Made by a program: the position numbers and the translations under genes
The notes under the pieces: model-generated
Told to the model about the DNA's origin: nothing
Database searches by the model: none
Seen by the model: the letters and a program-made list of their open reading frames with translations, nothing else
Shown: positions 1-11,100 of the stretch, one piece after another
Layout of the letters: each line of letters begins with the position of its first letter
Position numbering within the stretch: position 1 is the stretch's first letter
Source of the DNA: Juglans regia
Lineage: Eukaryota; Streptophyta; Magnoliopsida; Fagales; Juglandaceae
Direction of reading: 5' to 3'
Assembly (NCBI RefSeq): GCF_001411555.2
Contig: NC_049912.1
Coordinates: forward strand, 31,163,514-31,227,513
DNA: 64,000 nt

Positions 1-3000
1 AGTTGGGTGAGTTTGTTACTGACTTTTGAGAATATTGAGAAGAAAAAATAATTGTACGCAACATGAGAGTGAGACGCCATCTTAAGTAATGCAATAGGGA
101 AAATTGACTGAAGAGCAGAAGTTCCTGCTTATTGCCAATCAAATTGAGACAAAACCCTCCAGCTAATTTTACTTTATTGTTCTGGTTTCTTTAGGTTGTT
201 AAGTGCTTGCTAGCTGGTAAGAGTTTTCATTTTCATTACTCTCTCTCTCTCTCTCTCTCTCTCTGTTCTGGGCTGTTATATCCATAAATGTGATCTCAAA
301 ATAATTATTCAGTTGGTTGAACTCATTTCTTATATAATTCTCTCTTTTACGGCTACTATATATTAAGGGACAGCCTATATATAATTGAATATTTGGCCTA
401 GTGCATGGCACCTATATATTATTTTATGTGTTAATCAATTTTATTATGTACACATGTTGTGATATGATTTTCATTTCGTTACCAGCTCAAGGAATTTAAT
501 ACCCTTTTTACTTTCGGGGCATCACATCTAATTATTTTATTCCCAGCTTTACAATTTGTCATTGATATAATTTTTTTTTTTTTCCTTCAAATGGATTTTG
601 ATCCTTTTAACAATCGATCGAAGTACTACAACTGAACTAAGTAGTTAATTATTTAATTATTTTTCCTTTTCAAATATCTCTAAGCTAACATGAACGTCAA
701 ATTTGGAGGAAAATAAAAAGGGATTGTTCTGTATCAGTGGAGCAAAACAGTAGAGCTTCCATGCACGTTGCTTGAAAGACAGAAAACCCAGGAAATGGTA
801 AAATTAAGCAAGCAACGTGCTCTTAGCGAGCGGCAGTAGTACAGCAAGCAGGCATCTATACTATATATTATTAGAATTATGCAAAACGAGTTTGATTAGT
901 CCTTGTCAATAACGAACTCATTCATTGAAGAAAATAATAATTGCAACTTCTATTTTTCAAGTAAATAACGAAGTCGTTTGCCAACACCTAACGACCTACC
1001 TACAGGCAACTTGTCCTTATTAAATAACAGAAATGAAAGCAACAAGAATTAAACCACGTCAACTAATGCCTATCTAAACTGTCCCGGCTGGACACGTTTG
1101 CTTGGCCACTCACTATCAGGTTCATTTCTCCCGTGCAAAAGTCAGTCAGAATGAGAGATAAGATCTGGAGTAAAAATTCAAAGTCATTGACTCATTGCCT
1201 GGGGTTGGGCCCCCATATATAGTTCCCATCTTCATACTTCAAAGCCTCACAAAAGCCAGCCTTTCCTACACATGACCGAGGTATCCAGCTTTCATACGGA
1301 TGGGTTTAGCTCATCCTTTATTGGAAAATTGAAGGATGCCAAATTAAAGGTTCACAATCACAACCTGTAGCAAACTTGTCGGCGTTACAAGAAAAATGGG
1401 TCAACTGACAACGGCTATCTACTCTGTTTAATCGAAAGACCAAACAGAGTAGTAGATGGCAACAACTATAACAATAATAAGAGAAAGATAACAAAAGGAG
1501 TCTGCCTGGGGTCAAACAAATATAACCGCAATGCTTCTAAATCATCACTTTAAAAAAAAAATATCGTTTTTAATGATATAGGATTTTCTCGTGAGATTAA
1601 TGGTATAAAACAAAACGAGGTTAAGTAGAAGAAACGGATAGATCAGGCAATTAGTGTTACAGAAATAAGAACTAAATAAGAAAATTAAGCACTAATAAAT
1701 GGCCTCCATAGAAGCAAAGGAAACTTCAAGACTGGAGGTCCTTAAGAATTGAACAAACAGCATTTTCATAAGCATAAAACAAACAACTCAGGCCCCTGAC
1801 TCCAATCAATTGTTTAGCTGCCGATTCTGTGGCACCAAATACCGGTACTTGGGTGGGGCAGAGGAAGTACTCGGCCTCTAATCTTTAAGGGCCTCTTTAT
1901 GGATTTAATCCCACTTTTGGAAAGTATAATAGCTTTAATGGAATTCAAATATATAATTTATCGTTCCTTTTTTATAACATAGGCTCATATGTGGCTTGAG
2001 CCTTGGAGCATTACACCTGGGCTTATCTTAACTGTTAACAGGCGATGTTGTTTGAGTCAGTCATTCTCTGTATTCTAGTAACAGCATAGCATGACATCTC
2101 TGTGTCTCCCCATGCCTAAACATCATGTCTACCACCCAACCCAACATCCGGAATATATAGGGAATATTTGTATAAGAGTAATCCTAGAGAGAAACTACTG
2201 TAGCAATGCACATTTTATACTCACTACATAGCTGTTTCTAATTCTTTATTTTTTTTAGACTTAGGAGATGTGTAGTCTATATGATGCCACATCATGTGTA
2301 CAAAATAATTACTCCTAACAGTAACTTCTATATATATTTATTCTACGTATAAAGTGTTTCGACTTTTATGCTTTATGAATGTAAATCGCTCTCGCTACCT
2401 CTGTTTTTCCTCCCTCATGCCAATTTTTTCAACAGGATTCATTGCCGCGGATGGGTTTGATGGATTTCTGAACTGAAAGTATGGCACTCCCTTTTACACG
2501 TGTTTGGGTTCAGTTGGAAGCTCCACTTCACATCTATTGCAGGGAAGGAACAAGGTTAGACTTTTTTTTTTTTTTTCTTTTCCTCCCTAGTCGAGTCCCT
2601 GAACCCTAACACACGAACCATTGTAACTGAGCAACAGAGAAAGCCCATTATAAACAAAAACCATCCCCATTCCATAGCTCCCGAATAATTGCTTGATCAG
2701 GTTGGCCATGGTGTAACGAACCACTGGGCCCATACAACTTCCTAACTTTATATATGTATATATATAAAGGCAGTTATAAGCGTTTTTATAATTCCTCTTT
2801 ATTTATCTTATCTTATCATTATAACTTTTTAAATTTTCATACAAAATAAAATAAACAATTCAACATTTTTAAATTCTAAAATAAAAATAATATTTAAAAA
2901 AATATATTCTAATAAATAATGTTTATTCAACTTTTAATTTTAATTTCAATTCATTTTTTTATCTGCGAAAGCAAAGCAGAATAAACCAAGTGAAAAAAAA

Positions 3001-3090
3001 AAAATAGGACCACCAATACCACTCTTTTGTTGCTTCATATAAACACAAGCGAGAGAGAATATTAATAATAGAACAGCTTAAAGGCCAAAA
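1..3090. other. intergenic region, no gene recognised
   Basis: I recognise no protein or RNA gene here. A (CT)n microsatellite lies near 238-264. The stretch 2750-2960 is AT-rich and resembles one end of the AT-rich MITEs seen elsewhere in the window. Short open frames exist but are small and unlike known families. Confidence 0.5.
238..264. repeat. (CT)n microsatellite
   Basis: About 12 uninterrupted CT dinucleotides, read directly from the sequence. Confidence 0.95.
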
Positions 3091-4690
3091 AAATCATGCT
3101 TAGGGTTCTCAATTTTGTTGCAAGTAAAAGCTGCGCGGTCAACTCATCCGTACGAGCTCAAAAAGAGGCGGGAAAGGGCTCATCTTAGCTTCGATTGCAA
3201 AAACAAGTACGATCCATATCAATATAGGCCTGAGCATATCATGTTGCTAACAGTAACGAAGAGCCTGGACAAAATTCTTGCAGCCGGATCCTTGGCATCA
3301 AATTTGCAAAACCCAGCGGCAATCTTCAATATTTTGCGCACCAATTAGAATAAATTTTCAAGCATATATCTAGGTTATTGCCTCCATTTGAACTCAAAAC
3401 TGACCTTGAATTGCAAAAAGATCATACATAAACTCGAGTTCCAGAATAGCACCATAAAAAAAAGGCTTATGCACAGCCATGCAAGATAAGCTTGATTCTA
3501 GCACTAGCAGAGTATCATCTGGGGACAGCAGGTAGTCTGGTTTCCATCGAGCACAGATTTCTTATGCTAAAAACCAAATGAAATTAGGATTGACACGTTT
3601 AAAAAATTCAGAAATGTAACGTATCTACTAAACATAGATCGATGATACAAAACCTGTTCCGATATGTGGCCAAAACATGCTCGTCACACAATCTTTCTAA
3701 GAAAAATTATGTGGTAACATCCTTATTATAGGAAATTGGGAGGGCAGAAGAGAAGAACACGGTGCCCTCAGAAACGTTAACATCTTTCTCTTTCTAAACT
3801 GTCAGGTAGATTAAAAACAACGAGAAGCCAAAGTTTTTAACAATAATATCTGGCAAGCATGAATCCGTTTTAAACACAGTATGAATCAAATCCAATAATA
3901 ATAACTCGAAAGTATTGACAAACATGCGCAGAAATGGCTTGAATTATGCAAGAGTCAATCCCCACCAACCCCTTCAAATTTCTGCAGTGTTTGAGCGTAC
4001 GCTGCAGGAACATAAGAGGATGAATCCTATATCTGATAGGGAGCACAATTACAACAGCACCCATACTGGGGGTTAAGCCGTTCAGGTGCTGACCCAAACT
4101 GTCACCTCCCTCATTTATTTCCCTACCATGCAGGACCTTGCAAACTCCACGGAGATAATTTGCAGTAAACTACTGCTTAATCAATCCTTATAAATCCATC
4201 ATAAGAACAAGCCGGGCCTCTTGTTTTAGGTCGGTACAGGAGCATCATTTTAAGGCCACGGAGTTACTATCTTTTCCCTTAACTTTCAAACAACGATAAT
4301 ATTATATGTTCAATAAAAAATACAACATGAACATTGTACAACTGATAAAACTGCATTCATTTAAAAACCAAAAGTACTAGAACTACTATGAACTACTCTG
4401 AACTAGTAACCCATTCAAGTCTAGAATTTGTTTTTCTTTTGAAAAGTTGAGGCCATAATAATGTTTCTTCCCCCATCCAAGTCTAGAAAAATGAGATCTA
4501 CAAATAGTTCAATTCAATTCCACTCTGTATAAAAGATCGGTCAAGAAAAAGAAACATCAAAAACCCTAACATTTGCCTCGGATTTCCTAAGCAAATGAAC
4601 CTTTTGAGCTCCTCACTACAACTACAAACACAAGATGGTCAATTTCACAGCTACCAAACTTACACGTGGCTAGCGAGGTCAAGATCTGGT
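3060..4690. other. downstream flank of PRA1 gene with an unrecognised small ORF
   Basis: The PRA1 3' UTR must lie in the right part of this stretch. A plus-strand frame at 3115-3348 (77 codons, basic and fairly normal in composition) does not resemble a family I know. It overlaps a shorter frame that starts with an ATG at 3096. Neither has enough support to call a gene. Confidence 0.3.
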
Positions 4691-5314
4691 TCATACGCGG
4701 GAGGTAACTGCTGGAGCGGACGCAGCGGCGCCGCCGAGGAAGGAGAGGAATCCGGAATTGGCAGGCTCCTGGTCATCGAGGAAGAGATCATCGGGAACCC
4801 TAAACGCACCGTGTGCGCAAACGATGGCGAAGCCGATCATCAAAGCCGAGATGAGAAGCGATCCGACGCTGGTGAGGAAGACCACGATGACTGTCAAAAG
4901 GGACAGGCCGAGAAGGGTTTCCCGGTCGGAGAAGGTCCGGCCGAGAACGATCAAAGGCTGATCGGATTGTCGGAAGACGTAGAGGAAAGCCCAGGCCCCG
5001 AAGAGGGAGAGGAGAACGGCGAGGGAGAAAGGGTGGGAAAGCAGGGAAAGGGCGAGGACGAGGGCGAGGAGGGTTAAGTAGTTGACGCGGAAGTAGGAAA
5101 GGTTCTTGCGGATCCGAGAGTATGCCTCGGGGAGTGAATCGGGTCGAGCCATGGAGCTCCGGTCGACAAGCTCGGACCAAGGGCGTCGGTGGGATAACCC
5201 GTGGCGGATGGAGGACGAGAGCCGTGAGAGGAAGGCGCTAAAGGCAGGTGTGGCAATTGGGGACGGGGATGATTGCGAGGGGTTCGACATAGGGAGCGTC
5301 GGTGGGGAGGCCAT
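4691..5314 (-). CDS. PRA1 family protein (PRA1.B-like), intronless
   Basis: Encodes 207 residues as a single exon. PRA1 proteins (prenylated Rab acceptor family) are small membrane proteins of the endomembrane system that interact with Rab GTPases and influence ER-Golgi vesicle traffic. A Ser/Pro-rich N-terminus (residues 1-30) leads to a conserved stretch rich in RPWSELVDRSS and YSRIRKNLSYFRVNY (about 45-79). Two hydrophobic blocks follow, at about 80-114 and 134-168, each long enough for a paired membrane segment; this is the PRA1 layout. The acidic tail includes VPDDLFLDDQEP (173-184). The frame stays open 15 codons further upstream, but without an ATG, so I chose the first ATG at 5314. 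Length is normal for plant PRA1.B proteins. No TATA box is visible just upstream. The many long frames on the opposite strand are GC-rich shadows. Confidence 0.92.
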   Translation of the reverse strand: MASPPTLPMSNPSQSSPSPIATPAFSAFLSRLSSSIRHGLSHRRPWSELVDRSSMARPDSLPEAYSRIRKNLSYFRVNYLTLLALVLALSLLSHPFSLAVLLSLFGAWAFLYVFRQSDQPLIVLGRTFSDRETLLGLSLLTVIVVFLTSVGSLLISALMIGFAIVCAHGAFRVPDDLFLDDQEPANSGFLSFLGGAAASAPAVTSRV

Positions 5315-5496
5315 TGGGTGGTTGGTAGCGCGTGAGATGGAGGATTGGGCGTGAGACACTCCCTTTAAGAGAGGGGTTAACGTGAGAGAAGAGAACGACG
5401 GAGGCAGTGAGGCACAGCTATGAATTGATGGGATGGGAGAGCGGAGAGAGAACGCAGTACACGTTTAGAAAATTTTATGGTGTCACTGTCGGCTAA

Positions 5497-5974
5497 CAGC
5501 ATTCTCGTTGGTTTGATTAAACGAGGGGATTAATTAAAATTTAGATAATTTATATCAAAAAATTTTACATTAAATTGATCATTTTTAAAATAATTTAAAT
5601 TTTTATTATAGTAATTAATTAAATATAGAAAATTATAATTGATTTATTAAATATTAAAATAATAATTTTTTACTCTAATTAAGTTTAATCTCAATTTTTT
5701 TTATTAACATTAAATGACATTTGAAAATATAATTTTTTTAATATTAATTTAATTAAAATATAATTATTATTAATATTAAATTAGTAGAATTATAAAATAT
5801 GATACAAATAAATTAAATAAAAAAATTATTAATTTAATAATATTTTATTATTATATAGATAGTGAATGACTAATCTAATGTAGAGATTGAATTTAAATAA
5901 AATAGATAAATGTAAAAAATTATGATATTTACTAAATTTTAAAGATAAATTTAATCAATCTAATAAGAATGCTC
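5497..5974. mobile_element. Tourist-like MITE, GAGCATT family, copy 1
   Basis: A 478-bp AT-rich element with terminal inverted repeats: the left end begins CAGCATTCTCGTTGG, and the right end read in reverse begins GAGCATTCTTATTAG, with GATTGATTAAA-like sequence following in both. It is flanked by TAA on both sides (5494-5496 and 5975-5977), the 3-bp duplication expected for PIF/Harbinger-type MITEs. It lies about 180 bp upstream of the PRA1 start codon. It has no coding capacity. Confidence 0.75.
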
Positions 5975-5977
5975 TAA

Positions 5978-6513
5978 TAGAAGTGAACGTTTGGAATATT
6001 TTTCTTGAGAAGTTAGAAGTTATATAATTTTACTTTACCAAAAAACAAAAAACAAAAAATAAAAGACAATAGGGTTTCATCTGATCAAGCCCATAGAGAA
6101 ACTGCATGTAAAAATGCTGCAGATAGACTATTCACACTTCCATTCTCTAAAATATTTGTTTTGTTTTATATTAATGATTTGGGTTGATAAAAAATTTCGT
6201 CAGAGAATATTGGAACCATAGCATTGTTATCAGTTAATTCTAACTTATCCAATCCCACTCCTTTTATTCCAAGTAGAAAAAAAAGAAGAAGCAAGAATTC
6301 CTCAATCTAATTACGGCAAAAGGCAATCCCAGGATTCCGGGTCTCCGCACATATTCTTCAAGTCCATCTCTCAATCTATCCATAGCCAAAACTAACCAAT
6401 CACCAAATCTCTCTCTTGCTGTCGTTGTAGATTTTAATCTCCCCGTACCTCTTTGGACCTCAAAACCATTCAAGTTCAGATCGAACTCCAGAAAGTTCCT
6501 AGATGAGGAAACC
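5978..6513. other. spacer between MITE and pseudogene
   Basis: AT-rich on the left, more mixed from about 6300 onward, where it may be the old 5' region of the pseudogene that follows. I see no other feature. Confidence 0.4.
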
Positions 6514-7460
6514 ATGTTTACCCTCTTGGTCAATTTTATTGAAGATGTGCTCCGTTATGGCTTAAACGAGAACGACTCCTTCCTCAACTTCCTCAGACTT
6601 GATTCTACATCCTGCTTTAAGGACATGTTCAACTTCACGTTTCTCACTCTATTATTCCTCGTTTGCATCTATGAAGCTCCTGAAGATCTCCGTTCAGCGT
6701 GTCTTAATACTCTTGAGACTCACCTAGCAAATTGTCAGTCAAGACAAGCAACAAAGTTGCTCATGAAACTCTTATAGAAGAGCAATGGATGCGGTCCACA
6801 AACCTTGCAATTACAAATTGGATTATAGAACTCCAAGCCACACGCCGGTCTCTCAAAACACCATCACCTCTGTTTTCTCATGCAGTTTCAACCATTGGGT
6901 TATGGAAGGTTCATTTATATTGTCCAGTCATAGCCATGGAAATCGAGAACTCGAGCAACCCTTCTGTTGATAAGCGATTGCAATTTTCTCTTACTTACCA
7001 CCAACTCGAAGCGTTCCAGTTCAACTACAGTGTAGTAATTCAGGAGAAGTGGGTCGACGTGATGGTGAACACCGATAACATAAGGCACGATGATTTTATT
7101 GTATAGTTCAATTCTATTTTACAGAGAAGACAGTAAATAATAGAACCGCTAGCTATACTTTAGCCTTTTAAAAGTACTTCTATTGTTATTTAAAGCAAAG
7201 TTATATCCTAATTTCTGTAGAAAATGTGACAAAAGTACAAAATTTTACTACGCTAGTGAAACAGTTCCCAAAGCTGGTTTTTTTTTTTTTTTTTGAACCT
7301 GGCCTCTAGTCTTTTGTCTTTCCTTTTCTAACAGGTGTGATGTCGTCAGACTATTGAATCAGAACCTAATGAATGAACGAGGAGTTGGGACAGCTGAAAA
7401 GCACTTCCCCTCACGAATTTCGTTGCAACTTACTCCAACTCTTCAAACCAACGTAGTAAG
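6514..7460 (+). pseudogene. truncated copy of an uncharacterised plant gene (frameshifted)
   Basis: The frame at 6514-6777 (begins MFTLLVNFIED, contains STSCFKDMFNFTFLTLLFLV and ETHLANCQSRQATKLLMKLL) hits a stop. Homologous coding resumes one frame over at about 6777-7084 (EEQWMRSTNLAITNWIIELQ, VIAMEIENSSNPS, EKWVDVMVNTDNIR). A second exon starts after the acceptor at 7334 and reads CDVVRLLNQNLMNERGVG, EKHFPSRISLQLTPTLQTNVV to about 7460. I recognise this as a conserved plant family of unknown function whose full protein is, from memory, about 400 residues. Here the rest is missing. The break near 6777 looks like loss of about 10 bases. The exon 1 donor would be GC rather than GT. Function is unknown, and this copy is almost certainly dead. 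Confidence 0.7.
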
Positions 7461-8097
7461 CCTTAAGAAATTGGTCCAACTTTCTAGCTATTAGCTAGGC
7501 TTGTCAAATAGTTCATATCTTAGCATATTATTCTATACTTCTTATAGTTATTATTGAAGCTATTGGCCTCGAGATTGTTATACATTTATGAGAATTTGGC
7601 TCGATTACTTACATCCAAGTGCTTGAAAATGGATGGATGAAATAATATTTATTTAAGCCTGTGAGATTTCTCTTCAAGATTTTTTAAGGTATTATATGAT
7701 ATAAAATCCTTAAATCTCAACCACTCATTAAAAACTAAATAGGATATTGAAAGAGCATTGAATGATGGCCAACCTCTGGGTCTTAAGCCTAAAACGGCCG
7801 TGAAACCTTGTCGTTTCCAGCACACGCCCAGAGCTCAATCGCTTCCACGGTGCCGTCTAGCCAACGTAGACCAAAAGACAAAATAAACAGATAATAAAAT
7901 AATGAAAAAAGGGCGAAGGGGTAGATGTAACGGACATTTCGAAGCTCAAGCTCGAAGCACTTCCAACTGCACTAAATCAGCCAATGCTCCTTTCTCAATA
8001 AAAGCCATTTCTCTTCTTCTCGATCTCCCCACTCCCCGCCGGACTTCGCTATATATTTTCCCTCTTCTTCCAACTCATCTATTTCGGTTTGTCTACC
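7461..8097. other. 5' flank of BADC gene
   Basis: Contains the promoter region of the downstream gene. A TATA-like TATATATTT lies at 8050-8058, about 40 bp ahead of the start codon, followed by a pyrimidine-rich leader. I see no other gene. Confidence 0.5.
8050..8058 (+). promoter_or_regulatory. candidate TATA box of the BADC gene
   Basis: TATATATTT in a CT-rich context, 40 bp upstream of the ATG at 8098. The implied leader would be very short, so the true start of transcription may lie further upstream. Confidence 0.35.
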
Positions 8098-8137
8098 ATG
8101 GAGTCCTCCGCTGTTCTCCGATCTTTTCACTGTAACT

Positions 8138-8170
<33 letters not shown>

Positions 8171-11100
8171 TACATATTTGCGTTTGGGCGCACCGCTAGA
8201 GGTTTGCTTGATTTGACCTTGTGCTTAGTTTTTTCTTTGATTTCGGTCGTGTTTGGTCCGATGAAAAAAATGAGATACAAAGGACTTGAAAAATGCTTTC
8301 TATTTTGAAGGAATATCTATCGTATATTTATTGTAAACCTTTTCGCTTAGGAACTGAACCGAGCTATGATTTGTGATTCCAGATCGTATGAGCTCATCCA
8401 TTTTGTGTTAGATATGGAAGTCTCAGGGATCTATTCTATTTATTTCAATTCAATGAAATTTTAGGATCTATCATATTCGAATTTGTCCTAGGACATGGAG
8501 TTTTGAAAATTTGAATTCATAGGTGCCGATATTGTGAATTTATTCTCTCCTTTTCCCCCCCTTGAGCCAAGTGCGTCCAAATTCACAGTCCTTCTTCTAA
8601 CCTTTCGAGGTGAAAAAAAAATTGCGGTTCTGCGATCACATGAATTTATTGGTACTCTTGTTGCTATGATTTTTAACCTGCGGATAAATGGAGGGGATCC
8701 GATTATAAAGTTAAAAATCATAACAGGAGGAGGTGCGGGGTACAACCGTACAGGAACAAGTGTGTAGTGAGTAGAGAAGAGGACGAGATATTCTGAATTA
8801 GGTGACAAACTCTAGTTGTATTTTGTAGCTGCATTTAATGATTCAAGGAACGTGCTTTCATGTTTATTTTGAATGAATTAGGCACCTATAGATTCTTGAT
8901 CCTAGGGTGGAATTCTCAAAATCTTAATGATTATTTCTAATTTAATTGTTTAATTTTTAATGTCTTAGCATTCTTGAAGTGAGAAAAAGAGCAATTGCAT
9001 GCTTTTAATCATGTTTCTTTTCTTTTCTTTTTCCTTCATTTCTTTTAGTTTTCTTTTTTTTTCTTCATTCATTTCTTTCACTTTTTTTTTTTTTCAATAT
9101 GAAATTCGCAGTGGGACTTAGAGCCTAGCGTTACATTACTTAATACTATAGGCATATAACATTTATATAATCACCTTGTATGATCCATTTTGCTTCAAGT
9201 ATCATAGTTGAAACGATTTAGCTGTTATCGAAACTTGATCTGCACTCAAATGTTTATATATCTCTATTGAATTCCAGGTTCCGTAGGGACTACTTCACAG
9301 GTTCGCTCCTTACTTGAGAGGCCTAGTCCGGTACCTATATATAATGCCAGCTGGCCTATTCCAAGTAAATCGTGCAGCCAAGGATTGACAGTTAGTGGGA
9401 AGCTTGTTTTTTCATCTACAAAGCAGAAGGGAATGGTAGTACTATCTGCGAAGACGTCTGAAGCTATGGAAACATCTAAGTTTGATGGTGAGGTTCTTTC
9501 TTTATAGCCTAGAATTCTGTAGAGTTCATGTGAATCAGTACCATTGAAGTTCTGTTTTTCCTGTCTGTAGCAGACATAAAATGAAGTACAGGTTTAGCAG
9601 ATGCACATTAAATATATAAATCATGCTTCTATCTCAGAAGAGTCAGAACCTACATTCTATTGGTTTGTACATGGCAAATGTTTCCACGTCAGTGTTTGTA
9701 ATTAAATTTAGAAAAAAGGAAGAAGGTGTCAATCCATTTGTATTTGGACAATGGAAAAAGCTCAGTTCAGGCAACCATATGTCATTTTCACTATCTCTAT
9801 GGTTCATCCTACATTCTGCTTTGCGCGAATCATTGTTGTTGTCTGAATGAAACTGCACTGTGTTGCTACTAAAGATAATGCTATCATCTAGAAAGCCGTT
9901 TGCCTTTGGGGTTTTATTCTTCTTCCAACGTGATACTGTCAGTCTGCATATTGTTATTCATAGTATTCTTGAAACAAGATGATTTCAAGATTTTTTTGTT
10001 TATGTATTTGGTGATGACGTGAGAGTTTCTTCAGATAGTGTTGTCAAAGGCTCATTGGAGGAGAAAGCTCCATTCAGTGCTACTTTTCCTAATGAATTAG
10101 AGGTGAGAATATATCTGAGTCTTACTAGTTTTTCCCTCTAGTTCTTCTGTTCATGTAGTGCAACTGAAAAATGAGAGATCTACAGAAATTAGCCATTATA
10201 TTTCCATATATCCTTTGAAAAACATGTATTGTTTTATTACTTAGTTGTCCAAACAAATTGGAAAAAGTCATTTTTGTTAATAATTACTATTTTCAATCAT
10301 GCTTTGAAGTGTGAAGCTCAAATGCTTCTAAGCTTGTTGATGTTGATACATGATGGCCTCCTACATGATTCTATCTATTCTTTGCACCTACCTCGTCGAT
10401 TTTAATCTCATGATTCGACTTTTTACAAGGCTGAGTTCAAACTTCTCCAAATCTTTGTCGCTTTGAAAACACATGCTCGGGGCTCGGCCTGAGTCTGACT
10501 CTCCCAAGTGTTATTCTTAAACTTAGATCATGGTTAATTTTCCCTTAGGTATCTCTAGGTTGAGTATGACATTATATTGGTTGGCATTACTTACGAATCT
10601 TTCTACCTTATGTGTTGCATTCTTTCCTTCTTTTTAAAAATGTAACAGATGTTTAGCATTTTGAAATTATCAGGCACTGGTACTAGAGGTCTGTGACGAG
10701 ACAGAAGTTGCTGAGCTGAAACTAAAGGTGAAATTCGATGCCCATGTTCAAATATCTGGCTTTCTTTCTCGTTCTCGTTCTCGTTCTCGTTCTTGTTCTT
10801 GTTCTTGTTCTTGTTGTTCTTCTTCTTTGTTGTGATTATGCGGTTGAAAATTGCATTAAATCATACATAAAGTGTTAGCAGCATCCTTGTGTGGGTGCTT
10901 CAGCATCATACTTGAAATCCTATGAGCAAGCTTTATTGGGCTCCTTTTAATCTTTACAATATGCCTTGTGCATGAAGTGAGCTTGAGGACCATGCCTCTG
11001 TGAATTTTATGCCAAATCCTTTTACTGATATGTCAGTTACGCTCCTATCCGTCCTATGTAGGGCTGTAATTGAGCCAAATGGAGCTGGTATTTTTATTGC

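Noticed and set aside
4595..5354. Several plus- and minus-strand open frames overlapping the PRA1 gene
   Set aside because: They are shadows of a GC-rich exon in other frames; none resembles a family, while the minus-strand PRA1 frame is unmistakable.
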